Assembly (NCBI GenBank): GCA_013368315.1
Contig: JAACJM010000252.1
Coordinates: 1 to 64,000, forward strand
DNA from: Tetrapyrgos nigripes
Lineage: Eukaryota > Basidiomycota > Agaricomycetes > Agaricales > Campanellaceae
Reading direction: 5' to 3'
Length of the DNA: 64,000 nucleotides
In this document: positions 23,397-35,200 of the stretch, in pieces
How the letters are laid out: the number at the start of each line of letters is the position of its first letter
How positions within the stretch are numbered: position 1 is the stretch's first letter
Translations under genes and position numbers: made by a program
Notes under the pieces: generated by a model
Database searches by the model: none
What the model was told of the DNA's origin: nothing
What the model saw: the letters and a program-made list of their open reading frames with translations, nothing else

Positions 23397-25838
23397 TCAA
23401 TCTTCAACTGCAAGCTGCCTCATTTCTGTGTAAATATCCTTTTCCAGCCATTCATCAATGTCACAATAAGTCTGAGCTCCTGCTTCTTCAGCTTCTTTGA
23501 TAGTGTTATATCCCAGCTCTGCAGAGGAAAACATTGTTGCCTGAGAAAACCAAACAATAGAACCCCTTCCTGATGCATCCAACCAGTTCTTGTCAGCCTG
23601 AATATGTAGCTTGATCTTCACCACAAAAACAGTTTAAAGGCTGAGTGTTAGCAGGCCTAGGTTTGGCACCTGACTGAGTGACATAGAGAGGAAGGTCTGA
23701 AAAAGATTAGTTGGTTAACAAAGTAATTTGAGTATAATTCACCTTCCAAGTCCACATTGAAGTGGAGAAACAAAGCAGAAGGATAAAGCAAGAATACACC
23801 TGGTGGCAATTCCATAGCAACCCCAGCCTCCCACAAAACCAACCAGCATTTTTCCCTATGGTTGAAATGGCCTGTTATATTGATCAAATTTTTGTGAGTT
23901 ATGAAATCAGAAATTGGCTTATAGGTACACTTACCATAGACAAAAACAATACAAATTCCTAAACCAATGTTCTTGAAATCCACATGAGGAGTACAGAACA
24001 CCCTTGGTACTCCCTCTCTAGGGGCATTTACACAAAAGTTGTAAAATAGACCATATTGTGGGGGAGGGAGTCCAGGAAACAGTTTTGAGTTCCTTTCAGC
24101 AGCCTCTTTATACCTTTTGGCTACCTGGGGAAAGGCTCTCTCCAACAATTTGCAGGCATAGTTACTTTTAAGGGTTTGAAATATATTTGCAACCAATAAT
24201 CTTCTGATCACTTACGTTAGAGTTGTGAAACAGGCATCTTTCTCAAAAAACTGGGAATGATTTGGATTACTTTTTTCAAATGCACTGAAAGATGGCACCT
24301 ATAATCCTGTGAAAAGGCAGGAAAAAAATTGAGCCATTAATCACTTACTTTTTTACTGTTTCTGTCTATACCATGATTAGTGAACCAGTGAAGACCTTTG
24401 GTATTCTTCTTCATAGCTCCTTCATTGAATGGATGTTTGGTGGAATTTACCATCTGCTGCACAGTTTCAATAACCTCAGGAAGAATTTTAGATATATTTG
24501 GTGTGAGATGACTGTGGAAGATGATAAGTCGGCCATCAGTGTCCACAATTCCAGTGCTTTGATCTCTGAAAAAAACCTACTTTGAGATAATCTGACATAA
24601 AAGCTTGAAAGAATACTGACTGGACATAATTTATCAATTGGATATCTCCCAATAACTGAGATAGTGACCCATCCTCTAGCCTTGATGACAGTAGTTGGCG
24701 GATTTTGGCTGGAGTGTTTCTACCTTGCCATCCAGTGGTAGTTAGAGGAAGATTCTTGACATTGAAAGCCTCTCCCTCAGCTTCATAGTAGGTGATGTTG
24801 TCAAAAACAATTGAATCACGGATTGCTTTCTTGCGATTCTTATTCCTTTGCTGTTTTCTAGTCCTTCCCTCAACCTCTGTCAGATTTGAAGCATCTCTAA
24901 CTTGTCGAAGGTGAGCAGGAGCCTTCTCATCATACCTAAAATTTGAAGAGGAAAAACTGAGTATAGAAAAATGAGAATCTGAGGAGTGATACTGCTTGCC
25001 TAGTATGATAATGAGTAACTGGCATATTCAGACCTCCCTTCTCTCCTGGGTCTACCTCTTTCCCCTTCTCAGCCTTGGTATTCTCAGCCTTTTTACCCTT
25101 TCTTCCTCGCCCTTTGCCCCTCTTACGCCCTGTCCTACCCTTCTTTGGATTCTCTGATACTTCACTCTTCTTTGGATCCTCTGATACTTCACCATCTGAC
25201 TGGTATGGTGTTCCTGGCTCAGAACTGTAAGGAGTGAGTGGTCTGGAATAGCAAGGAGTGGCTGGTTCAGAATGGTAAGGAGTGTCGGGGTCTGGTTCAG
25301 AATGGTACAGAGTGAAGAATGGTTCAAAAGTTGGAGAATCAATTTGCTGTAGTTTTGTTGGATTTTCATCATCAGCACTTGCATCTGAGTCAGATCGAGG
25401 CCTTGAAGATGAAGAAATAAATGTATATAAAATAAATGAGTGATACCATTTAGGATTTACCGTTTTTGATACTCTGCTGTAGCTTCTGCTACTCTGAATT
25501 ATTCTTTAGCCTCAATGTAAAGGAAACAGGATTTGGTACAATACTTACTTTCCTTTTCTATAATATTCTTGAAGAATAAATTGGATGTCTGGATCAGAGT
25601 TGGGGAGATGTTCAACAGAGATGGCATCTTGGTGTCTTTCTAAAGCCAAGTCCAAGAAATTCATATCAATTCTCAATGTTCCATCTTCAATACTGGTGAC
25701 AATTGGAAAGCTACAGTCTGATAAGTATGTATTCTCAATATAAGAAGAAGAAAGAACTCCCAATTTTTGGGTCACTCTGGATATAGCTTGCCTTAAGGAC
25801 ACCCTTTGGGCTTGAGTAGTACTAGAACTTGCGTCCAT
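23397..25838 (-). CDS. 2OG-Fe(II) dioxygenase-like protein with double-stranded beta-helix (TET/JBP-like fold)
   Basis: Member of a family widespread in Agaricomycetes; the fold resembles 2-oxoglutarate/Fe(II) oxygenases such as TET/JBP, but activity is not shown. The first exon begins at ATG 25,838. Next comes a disordered region with a repeated SEPxTPY-type motif (~25,330-25,190) and a Lys/Arg-rich block (RKRGKGRGRKGKK, ~25,110). A conserved middle part follows (24,930-24,340: STGIVDTDGRLI, GLHWFTNHG), then the helix core. The core holds HVD at 23,978-23,986 (the first two metal ligands), a short intron at about 23,870-23,935, and LPPGVFLLYPSALFLHFNVD with distal His codon at 23,762-23,764. 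The last exon encodes GRGSIVWFSQATMFSSAELG and stops at 23,397. Exon joins at 24,210-24,330 and 23,600-23,700 are not fully resolved. A nucleic-acid substrate is a guess from fold and transposon linkage. Confidence 0.68.
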
Positions 25839-26733
25839 GATGAGAAGAAAAAAGGAGGCACAGAAGCCTGATCAGATGGGACTTATATGACTTGCTGGAC
25901 AATCTATTTTAAAGCTGTGAGATGGAATGAGTTCATGTGAACAAGTAAAGAAGCAGAAGCAGTGAGGCAGCAAGGCTTAGTACCTACTGGATTTGGGGGA
26001 CAAGTCACACAGGAAGCTGCATCCCAGGCCCAGTCCATGCTTCTCCTATATAATTCTACTGATTCTGTTTGGATTCTGTGGCAACTTTTAGTGCACTGCA
26101 AGGGGGCCAAGGCACAGCGTGTGCAAAGAATCTTGTCCTGACCCACCTACCTATTGTTATCTCTACATCATTATAGACAATGCAACTAGCAACTATGAGA
26201 TTCGATTCAAAGGCGAATTGCCAGCCGGTTCGTATCCCACAAATCGCCCCAAATCTTTATGCATTTTGAGATGTTCTACAGTATCCTAAACTCATTGCCA
26301 CTCAAACCTTTTGGAACTCGTCGCGAATGGTGCGTGGGCATGGATGGTCGTACATCAGGAAAAACTCAGATGGCTATTGATACCCGCGTCAAGCTATTCA
26401 GTATATATATCGCTTAGCACAGGCTCCGTTCTCTCAGTAGCTCTACGTAGCCTTGGTAGCCATAGCACTGGAGCACTGTAGCACTATCTTCGCAGAGTAC
26501 CTACTATTGTATCTCTATAATAATAATATTTTCAGAATTCAAGAAGTAGTGTTGGAATAACTTGCTGAAGGAGTATTGGGAGAGCCTCATATCTTCAATG
26601 ATCACACCGTGGACTTTCATCAGGCTGTTCGAGAGAAGATGTGTGACATTGGGCCAAAAGGGATAGGGGAAGAAGAGGTATCCATATATTAACCAAGTAT
26701 TACTGTATATTAAGCTAGAAACATATGAAAAAT

Positions 26734-26990
26734 CTATTCTGGAATGACGAGAGCATTTTTGATGGCTTGGAGCTGAGTGGTAAGGGAGGATACTCGGGCT
26801 AATGCTGCATCTCTCTCTACTACTACCTTATCCTGTTCTGCCTCAACTACATTTACCTTCAGCTCTGCGAATCTGAGCTTAACCTTAGTCGCCGCAAGCT
26901 GGTCAGTTAAATCACTCATGTTGTTGCGAAGGTTGTCCATGTTGATACGAAGCTGTTGTTCGAAAGTGAGAGGGATAGTTTGACTTTCTC
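26734..26990 (-). CDS. Short coiled-coil ORF, unknown
   Basis: A minus-strand frame from ATG 26,940, open further upstream to about 26,990, encodes about 70-85 residues with heptad pattern and alternating charge (LTDQLAATKVKLRFAELKV, then VVVERDAALARVSSLTTQL). It ends in ALVIPE. It looks like the 3' exon of a coiled-coil protein; no 5' exon was found. Real coding is plausible, function unknown. Confidence 0.4.
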
Positions 26991-27123
26991 AACACCGTTC
27001 AACGCAGAATGGAGCACACTCAACAAACATGTTACTACTAACATCAGATCCTAGATGTATCTTCGTGCTAGGTATGTGCTTGAGATATTCCTCTCACTGT
27101 AGTCTTATTTTTTATTCTTAGGT

Positions 27124-27381
27124 GTGATTCCGGTAACGATTCAGGTCAAAATGTCACCAAAAGAAGTGCCCAGGCACAGGCAGCAACTGTCAGCAACTGT
27201 GGCTGATCTGGCTGCTCGTACAGGAGATACGGAGAGTGAAGATGAGAGCGAAGAAGGAGAAGGAGAAGAAGAGCAGGAGTCCAATGACAAGGATATGATT
27301 GGAGGTGAAGACAATTGTGGGGAGGGAACGGGAGGAAATGGCTCAGCGTCGCCATCCGCCGCTGAAAGTTCCACCGCGTAG
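27124..27381 (+). CDS. Small acidic low-complexity ORF, unknown
   Basis: Follows a possible acceptor (TTCTTAG at 27,115-27,121). Encodes an 85-residue product with a Glu/Asp/Ser-rich middle (ESEDESEEGEGEEEQES) and a Gly/Ser/Ala-rich end. Such acidic tails terminate many agaricomycete transposon-linked proteins, but nothing identifies this one, and low complexity lowers confidence. Confidence 0.25.
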   Translation: MIPVTIQVKMSPKEVPRHRQQLSATVADLAARTGDTESEDESEEGEGEEEQESNDKDMIGGEDNCGEGTGGNGSASPSAAESSTA

Positions 27382-27389
27382 ACATCTTG

Positions 27390-29500
27390 ACAGTTGTGTT
27401 TTACATATAATTCATTATAATCTTTACTGTACATACTTTCAATGTTACACTCTCTTAATCATTTACTGTTTGTGGGTTCTATCTGTAAGGAAGCGAAGGG
27501 CAATTACAAGGACATCTATCAGTAGTACGGTGATTACAAGTGAAAATTTACTGCTAGTACCCTTTGTAGCATACCTATTCAACGTATAGTCAACAGGCTT
27601 TGCAGACGGCTATACGAGCTATAGACCCACGGGCTTTTGCTACCTGAGCTACTCAGAACTATGAAAAGGGGGACCTTGCTACCCGATTATCTCGGCTACT
27701 ACGGCTATATAGGTCTACATATCCTCGTCATTTTCCCCTGATGTAGTTCTTGGAGAGGTGTAAGGAAGGGGGTTGGTGGAGTGTTAGGGTGGGACGGCGG
27801 ATGCAAAAAGGACGGTGGTAGAGTGGAGAGAGAGAAAGTGGGACGGATGTGGTAGCTGGGAGTGAAGCAACAGTGGAAGAGTTGCGTGGAAGAGTTGGGT
27901 TTGATGAGTGGGGTTCTCACGTGGGTTTGGGTTTTCGTTGAGTCTGGGTAACGTTTGGGGCATTGACGACGTTGCTTGTGCGACTGCAGTTGAGGTGGAT
28001 GGGCTTGAGGGGGAGTTGGATGATAGATTTGTTGTAGGGGTGAGTCTGAGTCAGATATGGGTCGGTGGGGGTATCACAGATCCAGGTTTCACGGTCCCAT
28101 ATCTCGTGTACCCAGGATGCACCTAGATGGGAGGACAGTGACCATGACCATGACGATCACAGTGACGAGCAATGAGGTTCGGGATTGGGATCGGGAAGGA
28201 GAAGGTGATGTTGAAGGCGAAGTGAGTGGCAAGGGTGTCTTTGTCAAGGTGGAAGGCAAACTGAAGATGACCTGAGTCCATCATCTGGTATGGCGTCGAC
28301 GTAGCGGATTAGTGGTCATGGAGAGAGGAAGAACAGATAAAGGGGATGGAGGACGGGTCTTCTTGTAGAGAAATAGCGGCGGTGGAAAGGGATGGATGGT
28401 TTGCGTGGAATTGGCCTTCAACGCTGTGTCACATGACATATAGTTGGAAAAAGTCGGTGTGCAAAGCTCAGATTTGAGGACGGCAGGAATGAGGATATAG
28501 GATAGAAGCTGGTGATTAGGGAGGGATGCCTTGAATCCGGATAGGTGAGGCCTGTAGAACGTGTGTATCAGCAAGTAGAATAACAATGAATCGGCGTAGA
28601 AGTAAACACAAACTCACCTGAGAACCCGAGCGAGTCTGACGAGAACTCCAATGAAATAGGCAATCCTAGAGAGACCAAGATCTATCTCTCTATCGTCACT
28701 GGATGCTGGCTTCATTTGGATGCAGGTTGGGATTATGATGGTGTGGTTTCAGCGTTGTGGTAGTCGTCTGAGTACTCGTCGAGTTGCGTATGGTGTGGTG
28801 GTATGGCGTGCGGGTATGGCTGCATTGGGGATGTGTCATTGAGGCGATCTTCAGCTGACTATGACATCATTGGTCATAGCTAGATCAGTGTCCAAGTTGG
28901 GTCGGCTGTGTCGGTCAGTGACTCTGACCGAGTGCACGGGCTCTTCGGAAGATGTCGGCGCTGGCATTGGGAGTTGCATACGGTATGCGGCGGGTCTGGC
29001 TGGCATGGACTCTTGGGAAGAGGTTGGTATTGGCATTGGGAATTGCTTACGGCATGCGGGTATGGCTGACATGTAGCTGTGGACAGGAAGGAGTACAGAA
29101 AGAAATTAGTTAGCATGTTCTTGTAATAAGCATGTAAATCTCACCAAAGGAGTTCAAAATCTCCTCTACTTGTGTTGGTGATGAGGCATTCATTTGCGTT
29201 GTATGGATGCATTGCAAACAGCGTTGTTCGTGAAGATGTAGGGATGGGTGTTGATGCGTTGATGTGTTGACGAGGACTTCGACAGCTTGCATCCAAGCCA
29301 CCGGCTGTGCCTCCCGCGATGCTTGGCGCAACACAAAAAATTGATGATGATGACAGTGAAGGTGTAGAGAAAACGATGAGGAATAGGGGAACTGAATGGT
29401 CAGGGTGGAAGACTCATCATCAGCCCAGCCACGATCTGCAGCACATAGCAAGAGAGTTGGGAGTAGTAGAGGTCAGACTTTGTCAGCCTGCCCCTATAAA
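27390..29500. other. Interval without a supported gene; short tandem duplication at 28,938-29,072
   Basis: Open frames are short, overlap on both strands and are Pro/Ser- or Gly-rich. At 28,938-29,072 a ~67-bp unit occurs twice (TCTTCGGAAGATGTCGG-like, then GGCATTGGGAGTTGCATACGG; second copy TCTTGGGAAGAGGTTGG-like, then GGCATTGGGAATTGCTTACGG). The region ends at the left LTR of the gypsy element. Confidence 0.4.
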
Positions 29501-30018
29501 TGTCACGAATTGGCCCCCGCCTATTCACTCCCTTTCTATTCTTTTCCCTTTACTATTTACTTCTCGCTCTAACCCCATAAACAACCAACCATTTCTCATC
29601 ATCGTCTATAATTACCATCTCTTTAGATCTATGACTCACACTTTTATCTTCTCTAATTCCTATCTCCACAGACATTCTCACTGTCAAGCACTCCACATGA
29701 TCCAGTACATTCATCTATCCATATTTGACTTATTATTCTCTCGCCCTTGACATGTCCACATGATGCCATCGATTATCTCTTGCTTTCTCCCATCTGTTCA
29801 GATTTTACTTATATACTCGTGATTCCTGTAACTTATCCCTTAGTTCGTTCACTTCGTCTCCACTCCGTACTTTTACTACGCAGTGTAGAGCCTAGTCAGC
29901 CTACTTTCTCTCTATCTTCCTATCCCTCTATCTCTCTTGATCAATCTATTTTCTTGTAACCGGCTTTCTCATATTTGTGTGACTTGGGTGGTTATCGAGT
30001 GTAACGACAACCTTGACA
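29501..30018 (+). repeat. Left LTR of the gypsy element
   Basis: Begins TGTCACGAAT and ends CCTTGACA, the standard TG...CA termini. It aligns throughout with 37,471-37,987 and with the inverted solo LTR at 35,734-36,250, with scattered substitutions between copies (the three are visibly diverged, so insertion is not recent). Open frames in this LTR are by-products. Confidence 0.95.
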
Positions 30019-30610
30019 CTTGAACGAACTCCCATACACCCACCTCACTCCTTCACCACCAGTTCATCTACATTGCAAGCGTCACCCCTCCTTCCTGCAA
30101 ACCCGAATACGTTTCAATTGCTAGAGCAGACACTACTCCGAGTAGATTGCTGATCCACTGTATACTTCGAGTAACAGTGTAACAACAATCGCTTTTCCTT
30201 TTATATTCCTTTCATCCTGTCTACCCCACGTCCCTGAATTCGTATTGAACCTCCTGAAACCCCTCGTGACTACGAACGGATTCCATTCCCCCTCCCTCGC
30301 TACCTCTTATACTCCGAATACGCGGTCTCTCACGGAAGAAAGATACAAGAGAACCCTTGGAGCTTTGACCGACACTTTGTTTGTACAAGACGTTGGGTGT
30401 GGAAACTTATCTCAGGTGACGTAGTCCTCTCAACATTCTCATACATAACAGTAAAAGAGGACTTCGATACAGGAGAAACTGTGGTTCAGATTAAAGGACC
30501 TCTATTCCTCAGAGAAAACATCGATTACTCTCCATTAGCACCTCTCCCCGAATACGGTCTAGCATCTTCCTTTATCCTAGGACCCAACTACCTTTCGTAA
30601 AAATCAGTGT

Positions 30611-32122
30611 ATGACCGAGCGACAATCCGCATCTGCAGATCCAAAACTCCGTTGTGCCAACCGACCACACATATTCCATCCCGCATCGAACCAAGACGCC
30701 TGCTATATCCCTGAAAACGGCGATGATCCTTGGATTCCGTGCACTACACAACCTTGCCTGAACAGATACAACACTCAACGACTTATTGACGTAGAACTCC
30801 TGAATTGGTTACACGTTATAACCCAGCTCCAAGAACTTGCGATTCAAAAGGCACATCGAAAACCTAGAACCAGATCAGGCCAAGGGACCTCTACACCTAC
30901 TAATCCACCTTCCGAACCTGACCCAGTACCAGAAACCCCTTCCAATAACCCAACAGAACCAAACGACCCCACTTCCCCATCTTCTTCGCCCACCATTCCA
31001 TCTGCTGAAGGACCATCTGTAGCCCCTCGTCGTCCTCCTACACCTCCTTCTCCAGATCCATCGGACCCGAACGACTCAGTTATGGCTGATACACCTCCTA
31101 TCAGGTCGAATGGTACTTCCGAATGAGGAAGAAAACCAGGCCCCTTCAACGGAGAACGAAGTGAGGCAAAACGATGGCTGGCCCTGTTCAATAACTATCT
31201 ACGCATGAATAAAGGAAAGTACCTGACCGAGGAAAGTCAGGTTTCACTATTCCTATCATTCTTCATGGGAGAAAAAGGAGGAGATTGGGCAACGCAAAGA
31301 TTGATAGAACGAGACGCAGATGAGGAGAATGAGAACTTGGCAAATACACCAGGTGAATGGAGATGGATAACCTTGAAGCAGATACGGGATAGATTCAAAA
31401 AGGACTTCAAAGCTCTTGCCTCGGAAGACGTGGTGAGAACAAAGATCAAGTTTGCTAAAATGAAGGGGACGGATATTAGCAGCTACAACAGCATCTTCGA
31501 TACATACGGAGAAGAATCCGAGTTCGGAGACGCGGAGTTGTTAGAATTCTATCAGGATGGGTTACCACCCAAACTCTGAGAAGCAGTTGGAAGAACGTAT
31601 CCAAAATGGGATGACTTTGACGAGTATAAGGAAAGAGCTGTGGAGCTTCATGTAGAGTGGCTGAAGGAACGAGAAAGACAGGGACGCTGGAAAACTACTT
31701 CAATGTCGAAGAGTAGTCCAGGTCCGTCTCAGGGGAGAACGGTAGCAAGCGTCAATGCGCTTATGGGATCAGGTGCTAACTCGTCTTTTAATCTACCACC
31801 TAAACTGACACCTGATGAAAGGGACCGACTCCGAAAAGCAGGAGCGTGCTTCGTGTGTAGACAAACTGGACACATGAGCAACGAGTGTCCAACATTCCCA
31901 AGGACAGCATCTCAGAACACCTCCTGAACCTTCCCCTCTCGTACTATTCGAACAGCTGAAATCGCATCTCCACCACCGGTAACAGTAGCTCAGGCATCCT
32001 CATCCAGAAACACAATCAAGGACATTTCCGACATGGTTAACAGGGTTAAAGGGTTGGAAGGAGAAGAAAAGGAACAAGCAACCGTCTATTTAAAAGACAT
32101 CATGTCTAAATTGGATTTTTGA
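30611..32122 (+). pseudogene. gag of the gypsy element (three in-frame TGA codons)
   Basis: Encodes the structural polyprotein that packages retrotransposon RNA. One reading frame continues through TGA at 31,124-31,126, 31,577-31,579 and 31,925-31,927 to a likely natural end at 32,120-32,122. The N-terminal third is Pro/Ser-rich. The retrotransposon capsid core follows (31,130-31,620: PGPFNGERSEAKRW, then FMGEKGGDWA), then a linker and a CCHC zinc knuckle (CFVCRQTGHMSNEC, near 31,848-31,889). The capsid-like frame resumes unchanged after each stop, so these are point mutations. Confidence 0.88.
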
Positions 32123-32237
32123 ATCACTCCTCTGCTACGTCGTCAGTAGGAGTAGAACAGTACACCAGACAGTTAAAGAACAATCGATATAGTGTGTTAT
32201 ACCCTTCTAGTGAGCGAGTCTTTCCTTCAGAAAAAGA

Positions 32238-35200
32238 ATGTCAGCAATCACTCGTAACAGACAAATACCGTCAATCACACTCAAAACTGAATTAATTGGC
32301 AAATTTACTGGCAGAAAAATTGACGCAAACGCTCTAATAGACAGCGGTGCAGAAGGCATAATCATTAATGGCCAATTCACACAAAAACATCAACTCACCC
32401 TTCTTCCTATCAAAAACCCGTTTCCAGTCCGAAACGTCGACGGCTCCGAAAACACCATGGGATGGGTACGAGAATACACTATCCAGAAGCTTCGTATCTA
32501 TTCCCGAGATGGCGTAGCGTATCACGAAGAAGAGGCCGAGTTCTACGTAATGGACATCGGAGATCATGATATAATCCTCGGTACCGACTGGTTGGAAGAA
32601 CATAATCCAGATATAGACTGGTCGGACTCACGGGTAGACATGACTAGATGCCCAGAAACATGCATCACGGCAAAACCTCCCGTTCTCCATTTGAAAACTA
32701 AACCCTTAAAATCCACAGTCGCCGACCCAAGAACCCACCACAAGGATTACCAAGTCAGATGGTTAGAACCAGTTGGACGATTCAAACCGGTTGCCCAATC
32801 AAAGATTGCAGGGCGACGTCGTCAAATTCCTGTCCGATCCTTCCACCGAAGTTCGGAAGAAACGGCGATCTTTACTGAAGACGACTACGGAAGAGATACG
32901 ATCCCAGAACGATGGGAACAGGATATAATGGAAGAGTTGTTGGGGAAGGAGGAAAAAATGGATGAAGAAGCGTCAGGGATACCAAACTTGAACATCCACA
33001 CGGGTTTCACAAAAGCACAAGAACTCGCAGAAGCAGCCCAGAACGTTCAGGTCAATATACCTCTTAAAGATAAGATTCCTTCGCAATATCATCAGTTCCT
33101 ACGAGTCTTTGACAAACAAACCTCAGAATGACTACTGAAACGTGGTGAATGGGATCACGCTATCGAGTTAAAACCGGACTTTGAACCGCGCCCCTGCAAA
33201 ACATACCCGTTATCCCCAAATGAACAAAAGGAGCTCGATGAATTCATCAAGGAAAACTTGGAGAAAGGATACATAAGACTGTCGAGGTCTCCTATGGCAA
33301 GTCCCTTCTTCTTTGTAAAAAAGAAAGATGGAAAACTACGACCAGTACAGGACTACCATGCCCTAAACAAAGGGACCGTCAAGAACGAATACCCCTTGCC
33401 ACTTATATCGGAACTCGTAGACAAACTCAAAGGGGCACGAATATTTTCCAAAGTCGACCTCCGATGGGGGTATAACAACATACGCATCAAAAAGGGGGAT
33501 GAATGGAAAGCGGCGTTTAAAACCAACCGCGGCCTCTTTGAACCAACGGTGATGTTCTTCGGTCTTATGAACTCTCCAGCTACATTCCAAGCGATGATGA
33601 ACACTCTATTCAGGGATCTGATCGACTCCAGAAAAGTCGTAATCTATATGGACGATATTCTCATATTCACGGAGTCACTAGAAGAACATCGACGCATGGT
33701 GAAACAAGTATTGGCACAACTCCATGATAACGACTTATACGCTAAACCGGAAAAAATGCACTTTCGAAACCGATTCAGTGGAATTCCTCGGCCTCATCGT
33801 GTCACACAATACGCTGGCAATGGACCCAGTCAAAGTCAAGGGCGTAACTAAATGGCCAGTCCCACGTAACGTCAAAGACGTACAGTCATTTCTCGGCTTC
33901 GGAAACTTTTACCGTCGTTTCATACGCGATTTCTCAAAAATTGCGCGACCACTATTCGATCTCATGAAAAAGGAGCACCCATGGAGATGGTCTGAGGAAG
34001 CTCAAACAGCTTTCCAAACACTCAAAGATACGTTTACAACTTCACCAGTCCTTCTCATGCCTGATCACTCTAAACCATACCAAGTAGAAGTGGATGCATC
34101 AGATCACGCTACGGGAGGTATCCTGCAACAACAAGGGTCGGATGGAAAATGGCATCCAGTAGCCTACCTGTCAAAGGCGTTATCCGAAACCGAACGGAAT
34201 TACGACATTCACGACAAAGAACTACTAGCGATCATACGCAGACTTGAAGCCTGGCGGCATTACCTGGAAGGCGGACCACATACCATTGAAATCTTGACCG
34301 ATCACGACAATCTCAGATATTTCACCACTGCCCAAAAACTTAGCCGACGACAAGCAAGAATGGCCTTATTTTTGACCAGATTCGATTTTACGCTCACGCA
34401 CAAACCCGGAAATTTGAATCGAAGTGACCCACTCTCTCGGAGATCAGACCATAAAGAGGGGGTCAAAAACGACAACAAAGACAGGGTCTTATTGGATCCA
34501 AGATTCTTCAGAATTCGGGCAACACAGCAGGGACGGTAACTGCAATAGGTGATGTAGAGTTGAAAAGACGGATCAAGGAATGTCCGGAAAAGGATGCCGA
34601 AGTCATAAGTGCGTTACAAACCATCTTTAACAACGGACCACGCGCTTTGGCGAAAAATCTACAGGAATGGAACTACGAAGACGGAATCATCTTGTTCAGG
34701 GGGAAGATCTATATCCCAAACGATCAACAACTCAGACGGGACATCGTTAAAATGCATCACGACAGCCTTACTGCCGGACACCCGGGACAATTCAAGACGT
34801 ACGAACTCGTCAGTAGAGAATTCTGGTGGCCCGGTATGTCAGTATTCATTCGTAATTATGTTGAAGGATGTGCTACCTGTCAGTTAACCAAGGCAAACAA
34901 CCACCCGTCGCATGTACCGTTAACCCCGAACGAAATACTGGAACGACCTTTTGGTACCATTACAACCGACTTCATCACGGATCTGCCAGAATGTGACGGT
35001 TTCAATGCAATTCACGTCACAGTCAACCGTTCAACAAAAACAGTTGTCATTTCCCATGCAGAAAAGACATCGATAGCGACGGAACAATTGACCTATTGTT
35101 CGACAACACCTGGCAGCGGTATGGCTTGTGGGATAAAATGATATCTGACCGCGGACCTCAATTCGCAAGCCAAGTGATGAAAGGCATTTACACTAAGTTA

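Larger units (their letters stand above)
20146..25870. mobile_element. Putative MULE-like DNA transposon with a linked 2OG-Fe(II) oxygenase-like gene
   Basis: Two intact-looking, multi-exon genes face each other: the transposase (plus, to 23,325) and the oxygenase-like gene (minus, from 25,838). Only about 70 bp separate them, including a 15-A run at 23,371-23,385. Their base composition and intron style match. No terminal inverted repeats or target duplication could be found by eye in 19,370-20,150 and 25,840-26,200, so the outer limits given are just the gene limits. That the two genes move together is inference from spacing. Confidence 0.5.

Noticed and set aside
29307..29750. 147-codon frame
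   Set aside because: Crosses from flanking DNA into the left LTR; not a gene.
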